A stretch of 56,423 bases of DNA. It comes from Bacteroidota bacterium. Lineage in GTDB: Bacteria; Bacteroidota; Bacteroidia; AKYH767-A; 2013-40CM-41-45. Numbering within the stretch: position 1 is the first letter of the stretch; the number at the start of each line of letters is the position of its first letter. Positions 7,726 to 16,937 of this stretch are shown here, piece by piece. The translations under genes and the position numbers were made by a program. The stretch lies in NCBI GenBank assembly GCA_003389385.1, contig QQVM01000007.1:1-56423 (forward strand). Reading direction: 5' to 3'. Below the pieces are notes generated by a model. That model searched no databases, was not told where the DNA came from, and worked only from the letters and a program-made list of their open reading frames with translations.

Positions 7726-9027
7726 TTAATAACATCCACGAGCTTTCACGGCTTTGGCCACCTTTTCCAGGGCAAACATGTAGGCGGCAATTCTCATAGA
7801 GACTTTGTATTTCTGTGCCATTTTCCAGACATTATTAAATGCTCTGGTCATTGAAAGATCAGCGCGTTTATGAATCTCTTCAACAGGATAATAATAACCA
7901 AACCTGTTTTGTGTCCATTCGAAATATGATACCGTCACACCTCCGCCATTAGCAAGAATATCCGGAATGACCATGATGTTTTTTTCCTGCAGGACTTCAT
8001 CGGCCCCTGCTGTGATTGGTCCATTTGCTCCTTCTACAATTAGTTTCGCTTTCACATTTGCTGCATTGTGTCTGCGAATTTGGTTTTCCAAAGCACATGG
8101 AGCAAGGATGTCAGCATTTAGGGTAAGCAATTCTTCATTGCTTATCATTTTTCCGTCTTTAAATCCTTGAAGTGTTCCTTTGTTCGCATTCCTGTATTCG
8201 ATCGCTTTTTCAATGTTGATTCCTTTTGGATTCAACCAGGCTCCAGTGTGATCACTGATTGCTATGACTTTTATTCCGGCATCCTCGAAATACTTTGCAG
8301 TGATTGAGCCTACATTTCCGAAACCCTGAATGGCTGCTGTGGATTTTTTCGGATTCATTTTGAGTTTTTTCATTGCTTCCATAGCAGCAACAAAAACTCC
8401 TCGGCCTGTGGCTTCCACTCTTCCTTCCGAACCTCCAAGATCCAGCGGTTTTCCTGTAACCACACCGGGAGTGAATTCTCCTTTCAATTTAGAGTATTCA
8501 TCAACTATCCATGCCATTTCCCTGGGACCTGTTGAAACATCAGGTGCAGGAATGTCTTTATCAACTCCTATAACATCGCGCATTGCGACCGTATAAGCAC
8601 GTGTAAGTCGTTCCAGTTCGCCTACTGACATTTTAGAAGGGTCGCAAGTGATACCGCCTTTGGCACCGCCGTAAGGAATGTCGGCAATAGCGCATTTCCA
8701 GGTCATCCATGCCGCAAGTGCTTTCACTTCATCAAGATTCACCTCCATGGAATAGCGAATTCCGCCTTTTGATGGTCCTCTTCCTGTGCTATGAATGATT
8801 CTATAGCCTTCGAAGACTTTCATTTTGCCGTCATCCATTCTGACTGGAAGACTTACCAGGTACTGCCTGTCAGGGCTTTTGAGGATGTTATATGTTTCCT
8901 CATCAAGACCGATTTTTTCTGCTGCAACTTTGAAGCGTTCCAGCATTGATTCGTACGGGTTTGTAGATTCAGCTGATTGTGGTGCAGGGGTAATCTTCTT
9001 CTTTCCTTTGATTTCCGCGGTAAGCAT
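7726..9027 (-). CDS. gdhA: Glutamate dehydrogenase (Glu/Leu/Phe/Val dehydrogenase family)
   Basis: A 433-residue enzyme that interconverts glutamate and 2-oxoglutarate plus ammonia with NAD(P). The catalytic lysine is in the family signature YGGAKGGI (Lys123) and the catalytic aspartate in PAPDV (Asp163). The Rossmann motif is GFGNVGSI. The segment STGRGPSKGGIRY binds substrate. Length and motifs match hexameric bacterial GDH of the 430-residue class, usually catabolic. A more divergent family member lies at 44426-45691. A -7-like element, TACCTTCG at 9054-9047 on the minus strand, lies about 20 bases before the start. Confidence 0.94.
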   Translation of the reverse strand: MLTAEIKGKKKITPAPQSAESTNPYESMLERFKVAAEKIGLDEETYNILKSPDRQYLVSLPVRMDDGKMKVFEGYRIIHSTGRGPSKGGIRYSMEVNLDEVKALAAWMTWKCAIADIPYGGAKGGITCDPSKMSVGELERLTRAYTVAMRDVIGVDKDIPAPDVSTGPREMAWIVDEYSKLKGEFTPGVVTGKPLDLGGSEGRVEATGRGVFVAAMEAMKKLKMNPKKSTAAIQGFGNVGSITAKYFEDAGIKVIAISDHTGAWLNPKGINIEKAIEYRNANKGTLQGFKDGKMISNEELLTLNADILAPCALENQIRRHNAANVKAKLIVEGANGPITAGADEVLQEKNIMVIPDILANGGGVTVSYFEWTQNRFGYYYPVEEIHKRADLSMTRAFNNVWKMAQKYKVSMRIAAYMFALEKVAKAVKARGCY

Positions 9028-9142
9028 GCAGTTTTAATTAGGGCGACGAAGGTAGAAATTATTTGAATTGAGATGTTGACAGAATGAAACTACCGCTGTA
9101 AATGGCTGAAAAAGAAATACGTGCGGTAGGTAGGGCTGATTC

Positions 9143-9958
9143 TTAAAAAAGAATATGGTAGACAAATACAAATGGAGCAGAAATGAGGAGTCCATCGAAA
9201 CGATCCAGAAAGCCACCGTGACCTGGTAAGAGGGATCCGGAATCTTTTATATTGATGCTTCTTTTAAACATGGACTCCACCAGATCTCCCAGAGGACTTA
9301 CAAGAAGAATGATTAATCCGGTTATCAGCCACTGCTCCAGAGTAAAATTGTCTGAAAGCAAAGAACAGACATAAGCCATGATCATTCCCAGGACAAGTCC
9401 TCCGAAAAATCCTTCCCAGGTTTTTTTCGGAGAGATTCTTTCAAAGAGTTTGTGTTTTCCCAAGTGCTTTCCTGCAAAATATGCTCCGGTATCTCCGGCC
9501 CAGAGGATGAAAAAGAAACCCAGAATGTTATCAAAGTTATAGGATGAATCGTTTTTTCCTGTGGAAGAATAAAGATAGAACAGAAAGAGAGGAAGTGTGA
9601 TATATACAAATCCCAAAAGGGTATAAGCGATATTGATGAATGGTTTTTCTTCAGCCTTATACAGTTCCCGAATAAAAATAATGAATGGTAAAAGAATCAA
9701 AAGCGCAGCGAGGTTCAGTGAAATGCCGAATGCAGATTGCAAAAGCGGAGCAATGAATGGAGTGATTCCGGCGATTACACCGAAACGGGCCTGAGGCCTG
9801 AAGCCCTCTTGCCTGCACAGCTTATAGAATTCAGCAAGACTCAGTGATGTTATCAGCATCAATAGCAGTAGAAATGTGCTTTCACTCCAGATGATGGAAA
9901 AGATTACGAGGCTTGCTCCTATTATGCCGGTTATAAATCGTAATGCGAGGTTGCTCAA
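9143..9958 (-). CDS. cdsA: Phosphatidate cytidylyltransferase
   Basis: It makes CDP-diacylglycerol from phosphatidic acid and CTP, the branch point of phospholipid synthesis. The 271-residue protein has several hydrophobic membrane segments and, in the C-terminal part, the family signature SPLGDLVESMFKR followed by KDSGSLLPGHGGFLDRFD, the metal-binding region. SPKKTWEGFFGG is also conserved. Its start overlaps the DUF2007 stop by four bases, showing translational coupling. Together with psd, it is the lipid part of this block. Confidence 0.95.
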   Translation of the reverse strand: MSNLALRFITGIIGASLVIFSIIWSESTFLLLLMLITSLSLAEFYKLCRQEGFRPQARFGVIAGITPFIAPLLQSAFGISLNLAALLILLPFIIFIRELYKAEEKPFINIAYTLLGFVYITLPLFLFYLYSSTGKNDSSYNFDNILGFFFILWAGDTGAYFAGKHLGKHKLFERISPKKTWEGFFGGLVLGMIMAYVCSLLSDNFTLEQWLITGLIILLVSPLGDLVESMFKRSINIKDSGSLLPGHGGFLDRFDGLLISAPFVFVYHILF

Positions 9959-10167
9959 AGCTTATTTTGTTCTATGATTAAACGAGCCAGGATTGAATTA
10001 TCAGGATGTACGTACACTTCGATGTCTCCAATTCCGATGTAACTCGAGTCCCTCTTGTCAATCGCCACAGAAGGAATGTTATTGTCTTCAAGCACTGCAC
10101 GGACTATTTCCACCAGGTGAATTTTATCGCTTATATATACACTCTCCCAGTCTCGTTCCATCAGCAA
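9955..10167 (-). CDS. DUF2007-family small protein
   Basis: A 70-residue protein with the compact α/β pattern of DUF2007 (putative signal-transducing, PII-like): a first strand VYISDKIHLVEI, a helix VRAVLEDNNIP, and strands around VAIDKRDSSY and IEVYVHPD. The family is widespread and its role unclear. It is coupled to cdsA by a four-base overlap and lies 2 bases after the LUD gene stop, so LUD-DUF2007-cdsA form one operon. A start two codons later (10161) is equally possible. Confidence 0.75.
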   Translation of the reverse strand: MLMERDWESVYISDKIHLVEIVRAVLEDNNIPSVAIDKRDSSYIGIGDIEVYVHPDNSILARLIIEQNKL

Positions 10168-10169
10168 TT

Positions 10170-10820
10170 TCAGTGATGGATGATGTCATCAATCAGAAAC
10201 ACGAAAATGTCCCTGGGGCCGTGGGCCGGTGTGACGAGTGTTTTCTCAATATCAGCCGTACGGCTTGGGCCTGTTAGAGAAGCAATCATTGAAGGGAAAT
10301 TGTCAGGATATCTTTCACGCATTGCCAACAGAGCATCTTTCATTTCAGGAACAAGCTGGGATGTGTATGCCTTAATAACGTGCGTTGTCGGGACGACGAA
10401 CAGCCTTCTGCCTGAACCTTGAGCTGAAGATACAATGACACTTCCGAGCCGTGCTACCAAAGCTTCACAGGAAGTGATTCCCACCATTCCTTCAGGAAGG
10501 TCATAATCTTCTGATGTGTAAGGAAATTCTACCGTGTCGAGTAGTCCGCAAATTTCCTGTTCCCAGCAGTAAAATCGCTGCCAGTTATTTGCAGTGGCTT
10601 CCTTCATCAATTGCTCAATAAAATCGATTTCGTTTTCACAAAAGACGAATTTACCTCCTACAGCTGTAAATGCTTTGGCAAATTGCTCTTCCAGAGAGAG
10701 GTCTCCGGACGAATACACATTCTTTTCCCAGTCGATAGAAGGGAAACGAGACACTGTCTTGTGAATGAGAGCTTGTCTGATTCTCTTTAAAATTTTTTCC
10801 CGGGTTGTGCTTTCTTCCAT
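10170..10820 (-). CDS. LUD-domain (LutC/YkgG-like) protein
   Basis: A 216-residue protein of the LUD family, which includes LutC of the LutABC L-lactate oxidation complex. Visible family parts are the N-terminal helix TTREKILKRIRQAL, the central ITSCEALVARLGSVIVSS and the C-terminal SLTGPSRTADIEKTLVTPAHGPRDIFVFL, whose SxTADIE..HGP pattern is the family hallmark. No lutA or lutB partner is next to it, so a lactate role is not supported here. Bacteroidota often carry this LUD gene downstream of ftsH. It is cytoplasmic and heads the operon LUD-DUF2007-cdsA. Confidence 0.85.
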   Translation of the reverse strand: MEESTTREKILKRIRQALIHKTVSRFPSIDWEKNVYSSGDLSLEEQFAKAFTAVGGKFVFCENEIDFIEQLMKEATANNWQRFYCWEQEICGLLDTVEFPYTSEDYDLPEGMVGITSCEALVARLGSVIVSSAQGSGRRLFVVPTTHVIKAYTSQLVPEMKDALLAMRERYPDNFPSMIASLTGPSRTADIEKTLVTPAHGPRDIFVFLIDDIIHH

Positions 10821-10883
10821 TGAACGAATGCTTAAGGCGAAGATACAACAAAGAGAATGATTCGAAAGCGGCGATAATCATAT

Positions 10884-10914
10884 AAAAAAAAACGGGGATA
10901 TTTCTTTCCCGTTT
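10884..10914 (-). terminator. Intrinsic terminator downstream of ftsH
   Basis: On the minus strand AAACGGG and CCCGTTT can pair around a loop of about 11 bases, followed by a run of U. It lies 23 bases past the ftsH stop and separates ftsH from the LUD operon. Confidence 0.6.
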
Positions 10915-10936
10915 CTATTATTATTTGACGACTTAA

Positions 10937-13042
10937 TCAGGCTGGCTTATCAAGGCCTTCAGTGGTTTCGCCTTCAATTTCAGTTGGTCCTGAGTGTTCG
11001 GCTTTTGGTTCCGGCGATTCGCTTTTGGTTCCGGCAGGCTTATGTTCGCCATTTCCGTTCATGACGGTCATGGCCGGTTCATGCTTGTCTGGCCAAGGTC
11101 TTTTGCCGAAAATTCTTTCAAGATCTTCCTTGAAAAGCACTTCTTTTTCAAGGAGACGTTTTGCCAGTTGAGAAAGCTGGTCCTTATGATCATTCAGAAG
11201 CTTTTTCGTCTTATTATAAGCTTCTTCAATCATGATTTTCACTTCCTGGTCAATAACCTGTGCTGTCTGTTCACTGTATGGCTTTCCAAAAGTGTATTCT
11301 TGCTGACCCGATGAATCGTAAAATGAAATATTGCCGATCTTTTCATTAAGTCCGTAAACTGTCACCATCGCGTAAGCCTGTTTGGTGATTTTCTCAAGAT
11401 CACTTAGTGCTCCTGTTGATACTTTGCCGAAGATGATTTCTTCCGCAGCACGGCCTCCGAGAGCGGCGCAAATTTCATCCATGAGCTGTTCTTTTGTTGT
11501 AATAGATCTTTCTTCAGGAAGATACCACGCAGCACCAAGAGAATTTCCCCTGGGAACGATGGTAACTTTCACAAGAGGATGTGCATGTTCCAGCAACCAG
11601 CTTACTGATGCATGGCCTGCCTCATGATAAGCGATGACTTCTTTTTCCTGAGGAGAAATGATTTTATTTTTCTTTTCAAGTCCGCCGATAATTCTGTCAA
11701 TTGCATCCAGGAAATCCTGTTTGTCGATGGAAGCCTTATTTCTTCTTGCGGCAATCAGAGCGGCTTCATTACATACATTGGCGATGTCGGCACCGGAAAA
11801 TCCCGGAGTTTGCCTTGCAAGGAAATCAATGTCCAGCGTGTCATTTATCTTCAAGGGTTTAAGGTGAACATTAAAGATCGCCTTTCTTCCGTTCAGATCA
11901 GGAAGTTCAACGTAGATCTGGCGGTCAAATCGTCCCGGACGCAAGAGTGCACGGTCCAGAATATCAGCTCTGTTAGTTGCAGCGATGATGATCACTCCTG
12001 AGTTTGAACCGAAGCCATCCATCTCAGTCAGGAGCTGGTTGAGTGTGCTTTCTCTTTCATCATTGGCGCTGAAAGAGGGTGATTTGCCACGTGCTCTTCC
12101 TATTGCATCAATTTCGTCAATGAATATGATGCAAGGGGCTTTCTCCTTTGCTTGTCTGAACAGATCTCTAACCCTTGAAGCTCCGACTCCTACAAACATT
12201 TCTACAAAGTCGGAACCGGATAAGGAAAAGAAAGGAACCTGGGCTTCTCCAGCCATCGCTTTGGCTAGCAAGGTTTTTCCTGTACCGGGAGGGCCGACCA
12301 GCAATGCGCCTCTCGGAATTTTACCTCCAAGGCTGGTATATTTTTTTGGATTTTTAAGGAAGTCAACAATTTCCATGACTTCCACTTTTGCTTCTTCCAG
12401 TCCGGCCACATCATTAAAAGTGACTTTCACCTGAAGGTCTTTATCAAATAGTTGCGCCTTGGATTTTCCGATGTTGAAGATCTGGCTTCCGGCACCGCCG
12501 CCTCCCATCCTTCTCATGATCAAGATCCATATAAGAGCAAAGAATCCAATGGGAAGTATCCAGTTCAGGACAAAGTCCCAGTAGCTGCCCTTATCCTGTT
12601 TGTATACTATGCCGACCCTTTCATCAGGAGTAAACTCTTTTTGCGCCTCTTCAACCTTTTTTGCGAATAACTCTACAGGACCCGTGTTGAGATAATAATG
12701 GGGTCCGAGGTTTTCAGTCTTCCCGAAAGATTTTGTACGTATGTCTTTGTACTTTTCTTCCTTAAGTTTTTCAGGTTTGATAGTGATATGCGCAACTTCG
12801 TTGGTGACTTCTATCTTGGAAACATCCTTAGTAAGAAGCATGGTACGCTCAAAACGATCAAAAGAAATTTCTCTTTCTACAGGACCCCATGAGAAGAGTT
12901 GTGTGACTATCAGCACAACGATGATGATTCCGTATATCCAGTAAAAATTGAAACTGAACTTAGGCCCTCCCTGGAACTTCTTGTTGCCTCCCCCTTGCGG
13001 CTTTCCCTGATTGCCGCTGTTTTTATTATTCTGTTCGCTCAT
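10937..13042 (-). CDS. ftsH: ATP-dependent zinc metalloprotease FtsH
   Basis: A membrane-anchored AAA+ protease that degrades misfolded membrane proteins and short-lived regulators. The 701 residues hold an Asn/Gly/Lys-rich cytoplasmic N-terminus, a first membrane helix at about 33-50, a periplasmic domain, and a second helix at about 156-176. Walker A GPPGTGKT is at 250-257, Walker B IIFIDE at about 305-310, the second region of homology is near 355-372, and the zinc motif HEAGH is at 473-477. The C-terminal 50 residues are Pro/Glu/Lys-rich and probably disordered. The start MSEQNNK is the only plausible one. A -7 element at 13110-13117 suggests a promoter of its own, with a 60-base leader containing an inverted repeat. 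Confidence 0.97.
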   Translation of the reverse strand: MSEQNNKNSGNQGKPQGGGNKKFQGGPKFSFNFYWIYGIIIVVLIVTQLFSWGPVEREISFDRFERTMLLTKDVSKIEVTNEVAHITIKPEKLKEEKYKDIRTKSFGKTENLGPHYYLNTGPVELFAKKVEEAQKEFTPDERVGIVYKQDKGSYWDFVLNWILPIGFFALIWILIMRRMGGGGAGSQIFNIGKSKAQLFDKDLQVKVTFNDVAGLEEAKVEVMEIVDFLKNPKKYTSLGGKIPRGALLVGPPGTGKTLLAKAMAGEAQVPFFSLSGSDFVEMFVGVGASRVRDLFRQAKEKAPCIIFIDEIDAIGRARGKSPSFSANDERESTLNQLLTEMDGFGSNSGVIIIAATNRADILDRALLRPGRFDRQIYVELPDLNGRKAIFNVHLKPLKINDTLDIDFLARQTPGFSGADIANVCNEAALIAARRNKASIDKQDFLDAIDRIIGGLEKKNKIISPQEKEVIAYHEAGHASVSWLLEHAHPLVKVTIVPRGNSLGAAWYLPEERSITTKEQLMDEICAALGGRAAEEIIFGKVSTGALSDLEKITKQAYAMVTVYGLNEKIGNISFYDSSGQQEYTFGKPYSEQTAQVIDQEVKIMIEEAYNKTKKLLNDHKDQLSQLAKRLLEKEVLFKEDLERIFGKRPWPDKHEPAMTVMNGNGEHKPAGTKSESPEPKAEHSGPTEIEGETTEGLDKPA

Positions 13043-13063
13043 GAATTATTGAAAACTAATAAG

Positions 13064-13091
13064 CCGGACTGGACATTATTGTATCGTCCGG
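13064..13091. repeat. Inverted repeat in the ftsH leader
   Basis: CCGGAC (13064-13069) and GTCCGG (13086-13091) form a perfect 6-bp inverted repeat around a 16-base spacer. It lies between the candidate ftsH promoter and start codon, so it could be an mRNA hairpin or a protein-binding site. Nothing else supports a function. Confidence 0.35.
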
Positions 13092-13109
13092 AATTTCTCA
13101 CCTACCTAA

Positions 13110-13117
13110 CAAAGTTA
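13110..13117 (-). promoter_or_regulatory. Candidate -7 element for ftsH
   Basis: TAACTTTG on the minus strand matches TAnnTTTG. It lies just after the rsfS stop and about 70 bases before the ftsH start. No good -33 TTTG is seen at the right distance. Confidence 0.4.
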
Positions 13118-13121
13118 AGGA

Positions 13122-13538
13122 TTAATAGTTACTCGCTATTTGTTTTATTTCAGCATCCGCCCACAGACGTTCAATGCCGAAGAATTCTCTTTTCTCCTGT
13201 TTGAAAACATGCGCCACCACATTGAAGTAATCCATCAATATCCATTCGGAGTTGCCTCGTCCTTCTACATGCAGCGGCTCTTCGCCTTGTTTTTTGTAAA
13301 CAAACTCTTCGATGGATTTGACTATTGCATCGATGTGAGTACTGGAATCAGCGTGGCAAATGACAAAGAAATCAGCGACGGCATTCTTTACATTTCTAAG
13401 ATCAATGCTGGTGATTTCCTTTGCTTTCTTCTCCTGCATTCCTGAAATGATATTGTCCAGGAGGCGTTCAGAATCATTAATTTTGCGTAGTGTTCTTTTG
13501 CTGTTTGTTTTTGGAGAAGAGCTCTTCTTTTTGATCAT
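13122..13538 (-). CDS. rsfS: Ribosome silencing factor RsfS
   Basis: It binds ribosomal protein uL14 and blocks subunit joining when nutrients are scarce. After a basic N-terminal extension (about 18 residues, Lys/Ser-rich) the 138-residue protein has the Iojap-family domain: LLDNIISGMQEKKAKEITSIDLRN, then VADFFVICHADSSTHIDAIVKSIEEFV and the hallmark EGRGNSEWILMDYFNVVAHVFKQEKREFF. It is followed by ftsH, a common Bacteroidota arrangement, and is divergent from birA. Confidence 0.94.
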   Translation of the reverse strand: MIKKKSSSPKTNSKRTLRKINDSERLLDNIISGMQEKKAKEITSIDLRNVKNAVADFFVICHADSSTHIDAIVKSIEEFVYKKQGEEPLHVEGRGNSEWILMDYFNVVAHVFKQEKREFFGIERLWADAEIKQIASNY

Positions 13539-13573
13539 TCAGGAATAATGGGTGGTTTTGGAGAATTATTTTA

Positions 13574-13581
13574 CAAAATTA
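13574..13581 (-). promoter_or_regulatory. Candidate -7 element for rsfS
   Basis: TAATTTTG on the minus strand matches TAnnTTTG and lies 35 bases upstream of the rsfS start. A -33 element is at best a poor match. Confidence 0.4.
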
Positions 13582-13629
13582 CCAAAAATCTAATCACATT
13601 TAAAGGTATTTTCTCCAATCCCATTTGAT

Positions 13630-14415
13630 ATGAGCTCAAGTCTGAAAGATTTAACAACCTTATTCACAGCCAGGGATTACCGTTATTTCAGGGAACTTGA
13701 CTCTACAAATTCCTATTTGGCTGAATTGCTGAAAAATCAGGATTTGGCAGAAGGAACGCTGATAAGGGCGTCTTATCAGCATGCTGGCAGAGGACAGACC
13801 GGAGAAAGCTGGAGCAGTCGGGAGGACAGCAATTTGCTCATTTCTATACTGTTTTATCCTGTATTCATACCTGTTCGGGAGTTGTTCATATTGAATATGG
13901 CTTTTGCATTGGGCGTCACAGACTACCTGAAATTCCGGATAAATCAGGAGGAAATCAAGATAAAATGGCCGAATGATATTTATGCGGGTGACGAAAAGAT
14001 ATGTGGGATGCTGATTGAGAACAGCATCAATACCAAAGGAGTTCAGCATACGATTTTAGGCATCGGACTCAATGTCAACCAGGAGATTTTTCCGGAACAT
14101 GTACCAAATCCGGTGTCAATGAAGCTGATCAGCGGAAAAGAATATGTGTTGGATGAAGAATTGGCAGTGCTTTGTTCTTTTCTGGAAGCGCGATACCTGC
14201 AATTGAAAAATTCAAATCAGTCTAAAATTAAAGACGATTATTTATCTGCCATGTACAGAATAGGAGAGGAACATGATTTTGTTTCGGGAAGGGAAGTCTT
14301 CAGAGGCCGGATTATCGGAGTTGAAGAAGGAGGGAAATTGCAGGTTAAAAAGCAAGACGGTAATACAATTGCTTACGGATTAAAGGAGATAAGATTTGCC
14401 GACAAACCGGCCTGA
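13630..14415 (+). CDS. birA: Biotin--[acetyl-CoA-carboxylase] ligase
   Basis: It activates biotin with ATP and attaches it to the carrier lysine of acetyl-CoA carboxylase or related enzymes. The 261-residue protein has the catalytic domain only, with no N-terminal helix-turn-helix, so it should not act as a repressor. Visible motifs are the biotin/AMP loop GRGQTGESWSS, KWPNDIY and the glycine-rich GIGLNVNQ. A short C-terminal SH3-like domain (GRIIGVEEGGKLQVK) follows. The gene diverges from rsfS and its stop is seven bases from the convergent SRPBCC gene. Confidence 0.95.
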   Translation: MSSSLKDLTTLFTARDYRYFRELDSTNSYLAELLKNQDLAEGTLIRASYQHAGRGQTGESWSSREDSNLLISILFYPVFIPVRELFILNMAFALGVTDYLKFRINQEEIKIKWPNDIYAGDEKICGMLIENSINTKGVQHTILGIGLNVNQEIFPEHVPNPVSMKLISGKEYVLDEELAVLCSFLEARYLQLKNSNQSKIKDDYLSAMYRIGEEHDFVSGREVFRGRIIGVEEGGKLQVKKQDGNTIAYGLKEIRFADKPA

Positions 14416-14422
14416 TTGTTTG

Positions 14423-14818
14423 TCAGCAGACTTCCTTGAGTTTATGTACAAGCATATTCAGGAAATTCTCCAGCGGTTTTACTGCCATCATTTTTAGCAT
14501 TGGATTCAAGTCAGCATCAAAACTCAACTGAACATCGCATTCATTCCCCTGTTCGCGTATGTTGCAGTCGAATAAAAAATCAAATGGTGCTTTGCCATGT
14601 TTCTCCACTCTGATAAGACTGTTAGGATTTTTTTCACGGATTTTCATCCCCAGACTTGCCATTCCGGAAATAGTGAAGCTGCACTCATCTTCAGTGGATT
14701 TCCAGTTGGTAACCTGCTCAGGCATCAGTTTCTCAAAATTGTTGAAGTTGCTGAGGAATGTATAAACTTCAGCAGCTGATTTTTGCACTCTTGTACTTTG
14801 GCTTTCTATTCGAGTCAT
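14423..14818 (-). CDS. SRPBCC-family protein
   Basis: A 131-residue protein of the START/polyketide-cyclase-like fold, which has a deep hydrophobic pocket. The pattern is typical: strand (ESQSTRVQKSA), helix (AEVYTFLSNFNNFEKLMP), repeated strands around WKSTEDECSFTISG and IRVEKHGKAPFDF, and a long C-terminal helix (KPLENFLNMLVHKLKEVC). The ligand is unknown. It follows pyrE by 23 bases and is probably in its operon. The GAPFDF-type segment near the middle is conserved in Bacteroidota homologues as far as I know. Confidence 0.75.
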   Translation of the reverse strand: MTRIESQSTRVQKSAAEVYTFLSNFNNFEKLMPEQVTNWKSTEDECSFTISGMASLGMKIREKNPNSLIRVEKHGKAPFDFLFDCNIREQGNECDVQLSFDADLNPMLKMMAVKPLENFLNMLVHKLKEVC

Positions 14819-14841
14819 TGAATTCTAATTTGAATTTATCA

Positions 14842-15483
14842 TTATCTGCCCCATGTATCAGGAGACTCTCTCCACTTTTCCAGGGTTCCCATATCATCTT
14901 CTTTTACATAACCGGATTCAAGCGCTTTTTCCAGAAGGGTAAAATAATCGCACAAGGAATGCAGGTCGCAGTTGGCAGCACTGAAGTTTTCACGTGCTTT
15001 TTCAAAACCATAGTTAAATACCGAAACCAGTCCTGCAACTTTGCAGCCGGCGCTTCTCAGGGCATCGACAGCCTTTAAAGATGATAATCCGGTTGATACA
15101 AGGTCTTCAATCACAACCACATTTTTATTTTCTCCGATTTCGCCTTCGATCAGGTTTTCCCTTCCATGGTCTTTGGGAGAGGATCTTACGTAAACGAAGG
15201 GAAGATTCAATTCCTGAGCAACAAGCACACCTTGAGCAATTGCAGCTGTGGCGACTCCTGCTATCAGTTCAACGCCGTGAAACTGGTTCCGGATTTTTTC
15301 AGCAAGCGCGCTGCGGATATAGGTTCGGATTTCAGGATAGGAGAGGCTAATGCGGTTGTCGCAATAAATCGGAGATTTCCATCCTGAAGCCCATGTGAAG
15401 GGAAGTTGCGGTTGGAGCTTAATTGCTTTAATTTGCAATAAATATTGAGCGATGGCCGAGGCGGTCTTCTTGTCGTTTGACAT
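14842..15483 (-). CDS. pyrE: Orotate phosphoribosyltransferase
   Basis: It transfers the phosphoribosyl group from PRPP to orotate, giving OMP in pyrimidine synthesis. The 213-residue protein shows the type I phosphoribosyltransferase PRPP loop VVVIEDLVSTGLSS, the upstream IAGVATAAIAQGVLVAQ and the YVRSSPKDHGRENLIEG flexible catalytic loop region with its lysine. The start MSNDKKTASAIAQ is clear. A -7 element ends only four bases before the ATG, so the message may be leaderless or nearly so. Confidence 0.96.
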   Translation of the reverse strand: MSNDKKTASAIAQYLLQIKAIKLQPQLPFTWASGWKSPIYCDNRISLSYPEIRTYIRSALAEKIRNQFHGVELIAGVATAAIAQGVLVAQELNLPFVYVRSSPKDHGRENLIEGEIGENKNVVVIEDLVSTGLSSLKAVDALRSAGCKVAGLVSVFNYGFEKARENFSAANCDLHSLCDYFTLLEKALESGYVKEDDMGTLEKWRESPDTWGR

Positions 15484-15487
15484 GACG

Positions 15488-15495
15488 CAAACCTA
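15488..15495 (-). promoter_or_regulatory. Candidate -7 element for pyrE
   Basis: TAGGTTTG on the minus strand is an exact TAnnTTTG match. It ends four bases upstream of the pyrE ATG, which would place transcription start at or next to the start codon. No clear -33 element. Confidence 0.4.
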
Positions 15496-15542
15496 AGAAT
15501 AATTAATCATCCATCATCCGCATCTCTGTTTCAAAACGAAAT

Positions 15543-16184
15543 ATGTTCATGAACAAGCATCTTGCATTTGTAAACGATAAGCCGCTCATATTTTCCCAGG
15601 TTTACAATGGGCCACCTGACATGCGTGAAGGTATGAGAATCATATCTGAGCAGGCTCAGGATCTGGATAGCGTCGTTTCCATGCTTGAGGGTGATAAAAC
15701 ATGCAGCGGCGTAAATTATTTAAGCGATTCTCCTGAAAGATCATGGCAAAATTTTGTTTCCCGTTACACTCTTGTAGAAGCTGCCGGAGGACTTGTTCAT
15801 AATGATAAGATGGAATTCCTGATGATTTTTCGGAGGGGCAAGTGGGACCTTCCTAAAGGAAAAATCGACTATGATGAGTCACCTGAGGAGGCTGCGGTGA
15901 GAGAAGTTGAAGAGGAATGCGGAATAGAGGGGCTGGAGATTGTCAAGGAATTACCAAGGACTTACCACACATTTCCTCAGAATAAAAAAAGAATACTGAA
16001 AAAAACTCACTGGTATTTAATGGTGTGCGATCAGGGAAGCCCGCTTATTCCTCAGGAAGAGGAGGATATTGACAAAGTTGAATGGATGAATGAAAATAGT
16101 ATCCGCAAAATTGTTTTTGACAACACATACTTTTCCATTAAAAACTTTTTGGAAAACTACTTTTCTCAAAGCCAGTCATCTTAA
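15543..16184 (+). CDS. Nudix hydrolase-domain protein
   Basis: A 213-residue protein. Residues 1-70 form an N-terminal region of unknown fold and about 75-200 a Nudix domain. The Nudix box is complete: G, five residues, E, seven residues, then REVEEECGI, starting at KGKIDYDESPEE. Nudix enzymes cleave nucleoside diphosphates linked to another group; the substrate is unknown. RGKWDLPKGKIDYDE resembles Ap4A hydrolase or DIPP-like members. It diverges from pyrE. The stop overlaps the convergent secreted-protein gene by nine bases. A start two codons later is possible. Confidence 0.88.
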   Translation: MFMNKHLAFVNDKPLIFSQVYNGPPDMREGMRIISEQAQDLDSVVSMLEGDKTCSGVNYLSDSPERSWQNFVSRYTLVEAAGGLVHNDKMEFLMIFRRGKWDLPKGKIDYDESPEEAAVREVEEECGIEGLEIVKELPRTYHTFPQNKKRILKKTHWYLMVCDQGSPLIPQEEEDIDKVEWMNENSIRKIVFDNTYFSIKNFLENYFSQSQSS

Positions 16185-16937
16185 GCTTACAAATGCGGAA
16201 GTGATCAGGTTATTCTGACGGTCGTACAGATTAACTTTATATTCACCAGAAGTGGGAAACTGAATTATCATGCTGAAGCCATCTTTTTCTGTTCCGGTCT
16301 TACCTACTTCTTCCGAACGGATGAATTTACCATAAACTCCGTTTTCCGACTTCCAGATATCCACAATAAAAGTTTCACTATTGAATTTGCTCCCTTCGAT
16401 TTTCATTTTGAGACGGCCACGGCTTGCTGAAAAAGAAAATTCAGAATTGAAGCCCGCATCATCAATAAAGTAAATATGATATGGCTCATCGGGGAAAACA
16501 TTGACGGAGCCGGGATTTTCATTTACTGCATCCGGTTCTGAAGTTTCTGGAGAAGCGCTCAGGATTTCCTCTGCAAGAATTTTTTTGTCTTTGTCAATCA
16601 GGCGAAATCTGTAGTCACCTGCTTTTTCGATCTTGTAGTAAAAGGAGAGATTTTCTTTGCCTTCATCAGTCTGAAATTCCTGTTCATCAAAAACTTTGAA
16701 GCTATGGCCTTTCAGATGTGCAACTTCAAGGCGCATGCTAACAGGTTCGGCGAATGCATTTTCAGGAGTATAGATTATTCCGACTGAACGGCCTCCCGGT
16801 GGAACCATGACCGATTCAATTGGTATCAAAGCTTTTCCTTCCGTTGAGATTTTTTCACAAAACACAAGCGTTCCCTGTGCACTCAGGAGATGAACTGCGG
16901 ACATTAAAATCATTGAAAGAATTAATCTCCGCATCAC
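16176..16937 (-). CDS. Secreted protein of unknown function
   Basis: A 253-residue exported protein with signal peptide MRRLILSMILMSAVHLLSAQ. The mature part has two β-sandwich-like halves, about 35-125 and 150-253, separated by an acidic Glu/Pro/Asn linker (SPETSEPDAVNENPGS). Each half resembles a ligand-binding or bacterial Ig-type fold (for example GDYRFRLIDKDKKILAEE and GEYKVNLYDRQNNLITSAF). No catalytic motif is visible. It overlaps coaD by four bases, which suggests co-translation, but a functional link to coenzyme A synthesis is not apparent. The family is unknown to me. Confidence 0.7.
   Translation of the reverse strand: MMRRLILSMILMSAVHLLSAQGTLVFCEKISTEGKALIPIESVMVPPGGRSVGIIYTPENAFAEPVSMRLEVAHLKGHSFKVFDEQEFQTDEGKENLSFYYKIEKAGDYRFRLIDKDKKILAEEILSASPETSEPDAVNENPGSVNVFPDEPYHIYFIDDAGFNSEFSFSASRGRLKMKIEGSKFNSETFIVDIWKSENGVYGKFIRSEEVGKTGTEKDGFSMIIQFPTSGEYKVNLYDRQNNLITSAFVSLR

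Noticed and set aside
10170-10820. A lactate-utilisation operon
   Set aside because: Only the LUD-domain gene is present. LutA and LutB-type genes are absent and the neighbours are ftsH and cdsA.
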